NCBI RefSeq assembly: GCF_023343835.1
Contig: NC_064439.1
Location: 42,277,508-42,341,507 of the forward strand
DNA: 64,000 nucleotides
Reading direction: 5' to 3'
Source of the DNA: Lagopus muta
Lineage: Eukaryota; Chordata; Aves; Galliformes; Phasianidae
Shown: piece by piece, positions 38,801 to 47,337 of the stretch
How positions within the stretch are numbered: position 1 is the stretch's first letter
How the letters are laid out: the number at the start of each line of letters is the position of its first letter
The notes under the pieces: model-generated
Database searches by the model: none
The model's input: only the letters and a program-made list of their open reading frames with translations
Told to the model about the DNA's origin: nothing
Made by a program: the position numbers and the translations under genes

Positions 38801-41800
38801 CGCATGGGCATTGCTTGTGAGACAGGGCGTGCCTACCTCAACATAAAGGAGCAGATGCCTGGGGCAGAGGAAACTGTGCGCCGTGAGGATGAGCTGCTGC
38901 CTCAGCCCCGAAATATGCATCACAACTTCTGGGTAAACGTCTCCAATTGTAAGCCTGTGGACCCGATGCAACTGACCTTGAAGTTCTGGGTGACTTTTGT
39001 TGAGAAGCAGATAGGTGAGTCCTGTAATTTATCGTGGCTTGCTTTCCACTTTTTTTCATTTCCTTTCCACTGGGGAAACAGTACTGTATGCTGCTCTGCG
39101 TGCCTTGGGTTTTATAAGATTCCTGCTTCCTGAAATGCCTGTCCCTCATAAGCCTCTGAGAGTTACAGGTGAGCACTTGTAGAGGCTGAGCAGAAAGGAG
39201 AGTTCCTTATGTGGTGGGGGTTTGGCTTTTGTGGCTTGAGGTTTGCAAGGCTGGAGGGCAGTGTGTTCTATTTATTTTATCTTTTTAAATTGGAGATCAC
39301 AGCTGGAAGGTATAAGAAGATCAAGTGATGTTTTTTCCTCTCCCAAGGTCAAAGACCTAGTGAGCAACTTGGGATTTGATTATGCAAATCTACTAATCTG
39401 AGTAGTCTTTTCACATGAGTAACAAATAATCCTTGGAGGAGATCTCACTGTTCTGTTGAGACTGCCTTGACTAATAACAGCAAAATCTGCTTTTTGTTAT
39501 CTTTCATCTCTCTGAAACGCAAGGCACTAAAAAAAACATTTTTAGGGTAGGTTTTTCTCAGATACACGTAAATTTGTTTCGTGTTTGCATTTCTGCATAA
39601 TCTGTGGGAGACTGCTGCTGCCTGTAGAAGTGCTGTTACATGGATATTTGACACAGTTTCTGGTCTAGAAATGTTAGAAATGTTTATTCTTTTATTCTTC
39701 TTCTCTTCCTCTTTCCTTTTATTTTCTATAATGAATACTTCTGTAATATACCATTTTTCCATTTTTGCTCACATATGGATTTTCCTGATCAATTTAACGA
39801 CTCTCTGAAAACTCCAAGTCAACATAACTCTTGTAGTTTAGGGGAAAGGATTGCACTGAGGGGGATTTGGTGAAAAAATAACTATTTTGTTTGTTGATTA
39901 CTGACCTGTCTCTTTCCATGCTTTCTTCTCTATACTACATGTTCAGCCAGAGGCTTGTGAGACATTGCAAGTAAGTTCAGCAGCACGTGAGCTGTCTTGA
40001 GTCCTTGCACCAAGAGCTAAGTCTGATGGGGGAGTGTTGGTTGTTTTAAAGTCTGTGATCCACTGCTAGCAGCTGGAGCTTGTCCTTGCTTGACTGCCAA
40101 CCTCTTGGAATTGTCTTATGTTACCCCAAGGCATGCACAGCTTGGAGACTCCTTCTTTGCATGCAACAGATGTACTTAAAAACTGCTGAGGAGGTTTTGG
40201 GAAGATGCTCAGTGTTCTTGTAACTTGTCTGCTTTCAGATGTAGCAGTGATACTTGGTGTACTGGCTGCGGCTGGAGTTCTTGCAGCTATTGGACTCACT
40301 GTGTGCTGTGTTAAGAAGAAGTAAGTTCCTAATTTAGCATGTGTGTAGCTTAGCAGTTCAAGAAAACAAGATGGGAGAGGTGGTGGGCCTTGTATTCCAT
40401 TTGTTGATGTAGTTCCCTTAAACAAAGGCGTGGAGCATAGTGCAGGCAATGCACTGGGCATTGGAGTGATGTTGCTCCAAGAATGTTGCTTTATTCTGAA
40501 TTGATTTTCTTAAAAGTAGAGCAGCATTCCTGGGGTCACATTACTTCAGCTCCCCGTGCATTGCCTAGCCTTGCTTTTGGCACAACCTTCTGTCTGTACT
40601 AGAAGTAAAGGTATTGCTTGGATTCATCAGTGCTTCGTGTGAAACGATACTGTGATGAATGTGGGCTGCATGTGACTCTAGACAAGTCTTTCTTAAGACA
40701 AACTGTGAAGTCATTTAGGGTATTTAAAGACTTGTCTTTCATCTACAGACCCTCTAGCAATTTCTTCCACAGTTTATAAACCAAGTAAGAACACTTTTCT
40801 GTGAGATGAGCCCTCTGGGAGAGAACTCATTTTGTGCAAAGCCAACACACCCAAATCATGCAATGGGAGTCTGAAGCTATCAGTATCTTTGGGGGTTCTG
40901 ATGTGTGTACTCAGGGTGGTTTGGTCCTGAAGCTGTAAAGCTGGAATGATTTGTGTAATATAATGATTAGAGCAGTTATGAGTGCAATTCTCTGTTGCAC
41001 AGGGAAAGTTTTAAGAATATAGGCTTAAAAACCCTTTACTTCAGCCTTTGGTCTTTCTGCCTGGAGGACAGTTGCACCAAAACCAGGGAAAGTTCATTTG
41101 ATTTTTAGAGTGGATCTGCTATTTCACTCAGCCTTGTTGGCCCTTAGGTCCTCTTAATGCCTGTGGAAGTTTAGAGGGTCAGTACACTGCATAACTGAAG
41201 TGGAACTCTGTACTTGGATGGCTGATGGTGTTAATCTTGCAAACTTACTCAGTTTGCAACTGAATAAATAGCTTAAAAACAAAAAACAAACAAACAAAAA
41301 AAAACAAAAAAACTTGTCTTAACTCAATAATTATTTTTCTTAAGATTACAAGTACAGTCTTTGATCCAGGTAGATGAGACTGTCTGACACAGGGTAGGTG
41401 GAATGTGTAAACAGCAGCTGCCATTATTGAGCTCAGATGCACTGAGCTATGCGCTGTTCTGACCTGTGAATCATTTCAACTCTGTAACAGGAAGAAGAAA
41501 AACCAGAATCCCATGGTGGGTGTATACAATGCAAATGTCAATACCCAGATGCCTGGAAAGCAACGCTTGTTCCAAAAAGATAGGAAGACCAACGAGTCCC
41601 ACGTCTACGCAGTTATCGATGATGCTATGGTCTATGGGCACTTGCTGAAGGAATCCAATGGCTCAGTCACTCCAGAAGTTGATGTGTACCAGCCTTTTGA
41701 TGGGCCCATGGGTAGCTTGCCACCTTCTCCACCTCCATTCTCCTTTAGAAAAGACATAAAACACTCTCCTAACACAGAGGAACCTCCACTTCTGGCAGAA

Positions 41801-41938
41801 ACAGACCGTGACACTTACACATTTGCTCATCAGAAATCAGGGGACCTGGAGGACAGTGGAGACAAAAATGAAAACAGTAATGGCGATACAAGCATGTCCT
41901 TGCTGGAGAATAAGGAACAGAACAGCTTAGAAGAGTAA
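20820..41938 (+). CDS. CDCP1: CDCP1, CUB domain-containing protein 1 (nine coding exons, gene span)
   Basis: Single-pass type I membrane glycoprotein. Family knowledge: it is phosphorylated by Src-family kinases, recruits PKC-delta, affects adhesion and anoikis, and is a CD6 ligand. Coding exons: 20820-20895, 31262-31465, 32851-33204, 34475-34843, 36802-37029, 37830-38213, 38649-39014, 40239-40320, 41491-41938. They sum to 2511 nt, giving 836 aa plus stop, the human length. Exon junctions 1-7 are all phase 1, as expected for extracellular modules. Residues 1-20 form a signal peptide, about 25-660 the CUB-like ectodomain with many Cys and N-glycosylation sequons, and 662-685 the membrane helix. 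The helix ends in a Cys-Cys pair followed by six Lys. The cytoplasmic tail carries Tyr700, 727, 736, 754 and 797, matching human Tyr707, 734, 743, 762 and 806. The ATG has a good context (G at -3, G at +4). Exon joins are hand-derived; identity is secure from the tail and the membrane region. Confidence 0.96.
20933..20991 (+). repeat. GAT/GGT-rich trinucleotide repeat
   Basis: Imperfect alternation of GGT and GAT units directly after the CDCP1 exon 1 donor, inside the CpG island. Confidence 0.9.
23938..24510 (-). repeat. CR1 LINE fragment, antisense, relatively young
   Basis: Three CACAGAAT-type units, then GTTGTAGGGGTTGGAAGGGA and the CCTGGGCAGCCTGTTCCAGT block, continuing to ACCAGGGCAGAGTAGAGGG. 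It is nearly the same as the 43706 copy over their shared 190 bp. Located in CDCP1 intron 1. Confidence 0.92.
24894..24928 (+). repeat. G-rich tract
   Basis: A run of G16 followed by three AGGG units, in CDCP1 intron 1. Probable length polymorphism. Confidence 0.9.
25438..25735 (-). repeat. CR1 LINE fragment, antisense
   Basis: ATAGAATCAATAAGACCTC, then CCCCACCATGCCCACTGCCC and the CTCCCTGGGCAGCCTGTGCC block. It resembles the sense copy at 46945-47337, so the two are the same subfamily in opposite orientation. Confidence 0.88.
27318..27402 (-). repeat. CR1 LINE fragment, antisense, short
   Basis: GAATCATAGAATCACAGAG and TGGCTTGGGTTGGAAGGGAT, then a degenerate continuation ending near GAGCAGGGTG. 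In CDCP1 intron 1. Confidence 0.8.
30594..30660 (+). repeat. 22-bp tandem repeat, three copies
   Basis: GTGCTCCCCGAAGCTGTGGG and two following copies with CAGAG in place of GAAG; the third is diverged at its end. In CDCP1 intron 1. Confidence 0.85.
31262..31465 (+). CDS. CDCP1: CDCP1 coding exon 2 (start of CUB-like ectodomain)
   Basis: The acceptor is a T-rich tract ending TTCCTTAG and the donor is G|GTAAGA. The phase-1 junction makes Ala26. The exon encodes residues 26-93, with N-glycosylation sequons (first at Asn37) and two Cys. It follows a 10.4-kb intron. The reading frame continues 52 nt upstream of the acceptor and past the donor, so the splice signals rather than ORF ends set the limits. 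Confidence 0.92.
32728..32746 (+). repeat. (TA)n microsatellite
   Basis: Pure alternating TA in CDCP1 intron 2. Confidence 0.95.
32851..33204 (+). CDS. CDCP1: CDCP1 coding exon 3 (ectodomain)
   Basis: The acceptor is TGCATTTCAG and the donor C|GTAAGC. Residues 94-211, starting with an Asp formed across the junction. Several paired Cys and sequons are present (for example N-R-T near the start and N-L-T and N-R-S near the end). Both junctions are phase 1. Confidence 0.93.
34475..34843 (+). CDS. CDCP1: CDCP1 coding exon 4 (CUB domain)
   Basis: The acceptor is CTTCCATCTTAG and the donor A|GTGAGTA. Residues 212-334. It contains the stretch [20 protein letters not shown], with the S-P-N-Y-P and later W-x-F/I pattern diagnostic of CUB domains. 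This is the clearest CUB module in the protein. Confidence 0.95.
36802..37029 (+). CDS. CDCP1: CDCP1 coding exon 5 (contains the likely proteolysis region)
   Basis: The acceptor is GTCGTTGCAG and the donor A|GTATGA. Residues 335-410, opening N-V-T-H-V-V-D. By my recollection of the human protein, the region around residues 355-362 aligns with the human serine-protease cleavage site at Arg368-Lys369. Here it has a dibasic Arg359-Arg360. That equivalence is inference. Four Cys follow. Confidence 0.93.
37830..38213 (+). CDS. CDCP1: CDCP1 coding exon 6 (CUB-like ectodomain)
   Basis: The acceptor is TGTGATTACAG and the donor G|GTAAGG. Residues 411-538, starting with Ser-Cys. It includes the stretch [20 protein letters not shown], closely similar to human CDCP1. 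Both junctions are phase 1. Confidence 0.94.
38649..39014 (+). CDS. CDCP1: CDCP1 coding exon 7 (membrane-proximal CUB-like region)
   Basis: The acceptor is TTTCTTACAG and the donor G|GTGAGT. Residues 539-660. The conserved motif [12 protein letters not shown] lies near the end, as in mammalian CDCP1. The next exon supplies the membrane helix. Confidence 0.94.
40239..40320 (+). CDS. CDCP1: CDCP1 coding exon 8 (transmembrane helix)
   Basis: The acceptor is CTGCTTTCAG and the donor AA|GTAAGT. Residues 661-687: one Asp, then a 24-residue run of Val, Ile, Leu, Ala and Gly ending T-V-C-C-V, then Lys. The Cys-Cys pair matches the palmitoylated pair known in human CDCP1. The exit junction is phase 2, the only phase change in the gene. 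At 82 nt the exon is too short to be found by ORF length. Confidence 0.94.
41277..41312 (+). repeat. AAAC-rich simple repeat
   Basis: A and AAAC units in CDCP1 intron 8. Confidence 0.85.
41491..41938 (+). CDS. CDCP1: CDCP1 coding exon 9 (cytoplasmic tail and stop)
   Basis: The acceptor is CTCTGTAACAG. Residues 688-836, then TAA at 41936-41938. Poly-Lys is followed by the tyrosine-containing motifs G-V-Y700-N, HVY727AVIDDAMVY736GHL, D-V-Y754-Q-P-F and D-T-Y797-T-F. Y727 and Y736 are nine residues apart, as in human Y734/Y743 (Src docking). A Pro-rich stretch at about 764-770 is a possible SH3 ligand. The C-terminus is acidic. Confidence 0.97.
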
Positions 41939-43705
41939 TTTTATGCCAGGCACGGTAGTTTCCTGTGGAAATCCAGACAGCCTGCAAGGACAAATGTCCA
42001 GGGAAAAGATAGCAGAAGAGGAGTGTTACTTTTAAGTATGTTTTGATATTATTTTTGCTTTGTTGTTTGTGTTGTTGTTGTTGTTTGTGTCGTTTTAATT
42101 CAGCTGTTGGTAGCTTCCAGTTTTAGAGTGAATATCTGGTAAATTCAAGCACTGGAGCACTCTGAAAACGTGTGAGTTGTGAGATCGATGTGGGATGGAT
42201 GGCAGAGGTATGCTCTTGCTTTCTATTATCCAGACATCATGGAAAGGAATTCATAACAATAGCAATTTAAAACTGTGCTAACGAATCAAGTGGAAAGTGT
42301 GTTTTATGCAGTATTCCCTCCTTTCTCACAAGTCATTTAACCTGAGTGTTGGCTGGTGACTTTCTGAAGGCATAGGCCACCTCAAGGACTCAAGGCAGCT
42401 CCAGATTGCACAGGTATGGATTCCTTCTCCTAATGTCTAAGCAAAGTAGGAGAGGCTGTCATGTCTACTACTTGCTACTTGAAAATTCACTTGTATTTAA
42501 TGCAGTGATTGCAGTGTAAATTACTGAAAGACCATATGTATGCAGCCTGGAAGAGCTCCATGCAAGTTAATCAGTGTGTATACTAGAGCTTGGGCTTGCC
42601 TAGCTCAGAAGTACAGTTCTGTTTTTCTCTGATTTCCAACTGATATTCTGGTACTTCAGCAGCGCTGTGTAAGCCTGTACCAAAGACTGCATTTTCTTTT
42701 GCTTTTTTTTCACAAAACAATCTCAAAATTCCAAAACAGTGTGCACTTGTTTTCAGGTGCCCTGCAGCATTCACCTCCTGTTAGTTTCTTGACCTTTTTG
42801 TCCTAGAGGTACAGGTTTGGTGAGGACGTGACAGTGTAGCCATCCAGCTGTTTACTAACGCATTTCACTTCAACTCATAGATGCTTGTTTATCTAATAAG
42901 GTTAAAAAGGGGGATGAAGAAAATAGATTATATTCCACAGCCTGTTTCTCTGAAGTGTAAAGCATATGAGTGAATCCTTAAGAGAGGCCTGTGTTTTGGT
43001 TTTATGGCCGTCAGTCTAAATTCAGCAATCACACTGAAACAATGTTGGACACAGCTCTTGATTTCTCCTGGTACTTCACTTCAGTCATCTGGCTCCTCTG
43101 AAATACACCTCTTGCAATAATGATTTTCATTTCTGAGTGCTGTATTTAGCTTCCCCCTCAGTTCCTGTGCCTTCTAAAACTTGAGGGCCATGTCCTCACT
43201 CACAGCACTACAGGTATTTGAATCGAGTTGCTTTTTATACACAAACATCTGGCTTGTCCAGGTGTGCACTTACTGAGGATGTTTGCAGTTTTGCATGCAA
43301 AGCTAGATTCAACTTGAGAATTACTCTCAATTGTTCTGACGCCTGCTTGTCTCATGATGCTCAAAGGTGCCACGTGGTTTATAGGAGGTGTTGCATGCAT
43401 GACATTATGATTATATTAATGTCTAAAATGAAAACATCTTTACTAGGAACATTACAAAAGAAATGTGGATTTCTTCTTCCGTTAACTATGCTGGCATTGC
43501 AAATGACTGTGTTAAACAATCAAGTGTGCCTGCTTAACAGTGTATACCAATATGCAATTAATTATATCTGATTGACTCAATTTTCTGTGGCATATAGGAA
43601 AACGTATGCCAGCTGGAAGTGCCTTTTTATCGCTTTGTGTACTTTTTATGCTTATGTTTTGCAGTTTTAATACAGAAATATGTATTCCTAGAGCTGTGGC
43701 TGGTC

Positions 43706-43897
43706 ACAGAATCACAGAATCACAGAATTGTAGGGGTTGGAAGGGACCTCCAGAGATAATTGAGTCCAACCCCCCTGCCAAAGCAGGTTCCCTACACCAG
43801 GTAGCACAGGTCGGCATCCAGGCAGGTCTTGAACGTCTCCAGAGAAGGAGACTCCACCACCTCCCTGGGCAGCCTGTTCCAGTGCTCCGATCACTGG
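43706..43897 (-). repeat. CR1 LINE fragment, antisense, within the CDCP1 3'UTR
   Basis: CACAGAATCACAGAATCACA, then TTGTAGGGGTTGGAAGGGAC and on to CAGCCTGTTCCAGTGCTCC. A 5'-truncated young copy of the subfamily also seen at 23938. Confidence 0.92.
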
Positions 43898-44051
43898 GGT
43901 CACATATTTCTAAGTGTACTGAGAGTGTTTGGATGCCATTTGACAACTTTAAAAGATTTCTCCAGTAACATTAGCTACTTTTTCTCAGGTAACTGAATGG
44001 CCACTGGATGTTTTATCAGGGTAGCCCATCTGTTCATTCAGGTGGTCAGTG

Positions 44052-44515
44052 CTTCTTCTCTTCTCTTCTCTTCTCTTCTCTTCTCTTCTCTTCTCTTCTC
44101 TTCTCTTCTCTTCTCTTCTCTTCTCTTCTCTTCTCTTCTCTTCTCTTCTCTTCTCTTCTCTTCTCTTCTCTTCTCTTCTCTTCTCTTCTCTTCTCTTCTC
44201 TTCTCTTCTCTTCTCTTCTCTTCTCTTCTCTTCTCTTCTCTTCTCTTCTCTTCTCTTCTCTTCTCTTCTCTTCTCTTCTCTTCTCTTCTCTTCTCTTCTC
44301 TTCTCTTCTCTTCTCTTCTCTTCTCTTCTCTTCTCTTCTCTTCTCTTCTCTTCTCTTCTCTTCTCTTCTCCTCTCCTCTCCTCTCCTCTCCTCTCCTCTC
44401 CTCTCCCTCTCCTCTCCTCTCCTCTCCTCTCCTCTCCTCTCCTCTCCTCTCCTCTCCTCTCCTCTCCTCTCCTCTCCTCTCCTCTCCTCTTCCTTTCTTC
44501 CTTTCTTTTTTTTTT
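44052..44515 (+). repeat. 464-nt uninterrupted polypyrimidine microsatellite, (TTCTC)n then (CTCCT)n
   Basis: Every base on the + strand from 44052 to 44515 is C or T. About 63 units of TTCTC run to 44370, then about 23 CTCCT units with one extra C near 44406, then irregular CTTT/T. The two-block structure suggests a point change that was itself amplified. The long ORFs on both strands here are artefacts of the repeat. Confidence 0.98.
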
Positions 44516-44884
44516 AAAGAAATGTGTTTCTGAGAGCAACTCAAGGCTGTCTCATCCCTCCAGCTCAGTTTCTGCAGCTGCTTAGGTGAAATCTTCTAGT
44601 TCATGTTCTTTCTAAACAACTGATGGAAAGGGAACAGAGGTCAGGCTTTTGTTTACAACATCTTGAAATTTGAAGGAGGAATATGATGCTTGTTCACTGT
44701 TGTGCTTTTTTCCTTTTGTTCTATTTTAACTCAGCTCTTGGTACGGTGATATAAACGTCAGTTTACAGTTGTTTTCACTCTAAGGTTGACTTCTACTGTG
44801 CTTACTTCATATTTTGAATAAGAGTACAGGCGCAAATTCAAGTTTACTTTTCCCTCAGATAAAGTTGTGACTTAATTTTTTTTT

Positions 44885-44894
44885 AATAAATAAA
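44885..44894 (+). terminator. CDCP1: CDCP1 poly(A) signal (two overlapping AATAAA)
   Basis: AATAAA occurs at 44885-44890 and again at 44889-44894, after a T-rich run and before a TG-rich stretch near 44940. It is the first canonical hexamer downstream of the CDCP1 stop. Confidence 0.65.
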
Positions 44895-44984
44895 ACATAA
44901 CTATATTACCAGCAGAAGCAGTCAGTGTACAGCTTTCTCATGTGTGTAAATACCTAGTTTGCTATGAAACGAGTGCTTCTTATT

Positions 44985-45445
44985 TATTTTGGTGGGAACT
45001 ACAACAGACACAAAGAGCACAATAATACTATTTGATAGAGAAAATTCTCAGCTACAAAGCACTGTTTTTCAACATAGTCACTGCCATTAGCTGTGCTTTT
45101 TCACCAGCAAGAAAAAAAAAACCCTGCATGGTTTGTCTCTTAGGTCACTCACCACTGTGAAGTGCACCACCTACTGTGCTCACATCCACTGTTTGGTCTC
45201 CATAAACATTCAGCAAGTGATGATGATTATCAGTGGGTGCCATTGCTGCATGCAGGAATGGAATGGCATACCTTTGCTTCATACACACTTCCATGTCAGG
45301 TACCATTCTGGCAGACTGCCCCTCTGCTGCCATCTGCTGCATGGCTACAGAATGTAATGGAAATACTGCAGAGAGGGTTCATCCCCTACCCCCATCCATC
45401 TGCCTCTGACGTTGTGGGACAACATAACACTGGGAACTTCTGAAG
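44985..45445 (-). mobile_element. Mariner-type DNA transposon remnant (Galluhop-like), internally deleted
   Basis: The minus-strand reading 45342-45145 contains LLNVYGDQTVDVSTV, the helix-turn-helix signature of mariner transposases. Left of this, about 45060-45115 (minus strand) resembles the 3' end of a mariner ORF, so roughly the central two thirds of the gene is missing. Stops and frame breaks make it inactive. By memory the sequence resembles the chicken Galluhop family. Terminal inverted repeats could not be defined by eye, so both ends are approximate. Confidence 0.72.
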
Positions 45446-46944
45446 ATTTGAACATCACTCTGAAAGGCTAAGAGTCATCCTTCAGAGGTCTCTGCAGCCC
45501 CACCAACTCGATTTGGCTTTCTGCACGGGAACAGCCTCCACTGGAGTGATTGGGAGAAGATCCAGAAGCAGAAGATCTTCTCTGGTTCTTCTCTGATCCA
45601 CAAGCACCCCTCGGCAATGCTGTGGAGCTGAGAAGCCTCCCGCAGGATTTCAGGAGCAAGTATTCTTGCAGGGAAGAGAGGGAGGGATAATCTTACTAGC
45701 TAGTATGTAGATGTTCAATACTGTGGATTTCACACTGGGAAAACCTGCATGCACTTTGGTGAGTGTTGCAGCTGTGTGGAGTACAGGGTCAGCCTGAAGT
45801 ATGTTGATATGTCAGTAGCTTTGTCTCCTTAGTCAATAGCAGTGAGTTTCTAGAGAAGCTGCTTTGCTGTTGGTATCTTAGCTAGTGATGTGCTCTTATG
45901 TGCATGTTTGGGTCACTGGTGAGAAGTGCAAGCCACAGCAGTAAGTGGTTCAATGGTTTCTTGTTGGGGTTGTGGTGTTTATAACAGGAAAATTTCCCTG
46001 CTACCATGACGTCAATATAAATGAAGATAATGTATCACCTCACTTCTGAAGTATTATTATTTGATGCTCAGACACAGCTTGCTCCATCACATGAGACCAC
46101 ACATGGTCAAGTGAGAGCTGAAGTGGGAGATGTCCCAGGAGATCCTGATGGCTCTCTCATTCTTCCCCAAAGAGAAAAAGAGCCACAAAGCTGCCCTTGA
46201 TGCAGCCACATCCCAGGCCTCACAATCAGGACTTTCCATGTACCTCTCAGGTCGTCGAGGCTCCCTGATCCTTGTGGGAACCAAAGATTTGCTTTTGGAT
46301 GCACACACTGCTCACTGCAGTTTTTCCTCCACAGATGTGTGCTCTCTATTTGGAGTGAATTTATCGCTTGATAGAAGTTGTGAAGTGGTTTTACTTCTGA
46401 CTGTGGATGCTACTTGTACTTGCAGTTCCAGCAGGTTTGAAAGCGGACTATTCTCCCTATAGGCCAACAAAACAATTCAGGTAAATATTTAAGAGAAGGA
46501 AGAAATCTGAATGACTATTTTTGCTTGTTTTCATGCTTTTCACATTTGCTACGTAGGAGTTTTTTTCCTCAGTTACATGCTTTCAGGTTTGACTCCCTTT
46601 CTTGGGGGACGTGCTACAATGACATGCTGTGCTTTCCTTTCCAGTGGGTATGTTTTCATTTATCATTAAGAAGCACTGCCTGTTGCTCTGCCTCCTTCTT
46701 GAAAGCACACGGTTTCTAGGCTGCATAGAAAATTGTCAGTCAACAGCTGTAGGTACATGGCACCCCACCCACATAGCTCCTCCCAGGTCCTCATTTTTCA
46801 ATGGAGACAATTGTTTCACCATGTTTTTAACGGATGCTATTTCTGGACCATTTCCTAAAAGTTGCCTGTTTTAAGGCATATTTGAGCATTTGGCTTTCTG
46901 TTCTGACATATTACAGAGTGAATACAGGAGCCAGTTTCCCTGTG
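45446..46944. other. Intergenic between CDCP1 and CLEC3B, nothing recognised
   Basis: Unique-looking DNA with short ORFs only. Confidence 0.6.
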
Positions 46945-47337
46945 TGTGTTCTGCACCAGCTGGTGCACAGGCAAGTGGAGAAGCTGGAGAACAGGAGACA
47001 CGGGGGAGACCTTATTGCTCTTTTCAACTGCCTAAAAAGGAGGTTGTGGTGAGGTAGGGCTCAGACTCTTCTTCCATGTAAAAGTGGTAAGACAAGAGGG
47101 AATGGCCTCCAGCTGCCCCAGGGGAGGCTCAGGTTTGATTTTAGGAAGAATTTCTTCTCAGGACGAGCAGTGATGCAGTGGCACAGGCTGCCCAGGGAGG
47201 TGGTGCAGTCACCGTCCCTGGAGGTGTTGAAGGACCGTGTGGATGTGGCACTGAGGGACGTGGGCAGTGGGCATGGTGGGGTGGGTTGGCAGCTGTACAA
47301 TGTGATCTCAGTGGTCTTTTCCAACCTGAATGGTTCT
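46945..47337 (+). repeat. CR1 LINE fragment, sense
   Basis: Contains GAGACACGGGGGAGACCTTA, AGGCTGCCCAGGGAGGTGGT and GGAGGTGTTGAAGGACCGTG, ending near TTCCAACCTGAATGGTTCT. The left limit is approximate. Confidence 0.88.

Larger units (their letters stand above)
31466..41490 (+). other. CDCP1: CDCP1 introns 2-8 (gene body)
   Basis: Intron intervals are 31466-32850, 33205-34474, 34844-36801, 37030-37829, 38214-38648, 39015-40238 and 40321-41490; the coding exons between them have their own entries. All are GT...AG. Apart from a (TA)n tract at 32728-32746, an imperfect GGTATAT repeat near 37680-37760 and an AAAC-rich run at 41277-41312, I see nothing in them. They carry no CR1, unlike intron 1. 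Confidence 0.85.
41939..44912 (+). other. CDCP1: CDCP1 3'UTR (approximate end)
   Basis: No canonical AATAAA is seen between the stop codon and 44885. Overlapping AATAAATAAA at 44885-44894 is therefore the best poly(A) signal, with cleavage expected 15-30 nt later. A ~3-kb 3'UTR is in keeping with the long 3'UTR of mammalian CDCP1. It contains a GTT-rich stretch near 42065-42090, an antisense CR1 (43706-43897) and a 464-nt polypyrimidine run. Earlier cleavage at a variant signal cannot be excluded. Confidence 0.65.

Noticed and set aside
43985-44585. Several 168-184 codon ORFs on both strands (Ser/Leu/Phe-rich and Arg/Glu-rich)
   Set aside because: Pure translations of the pentamer microsatellite; a repeat with no stop in any frame gives long ORFs automatically.
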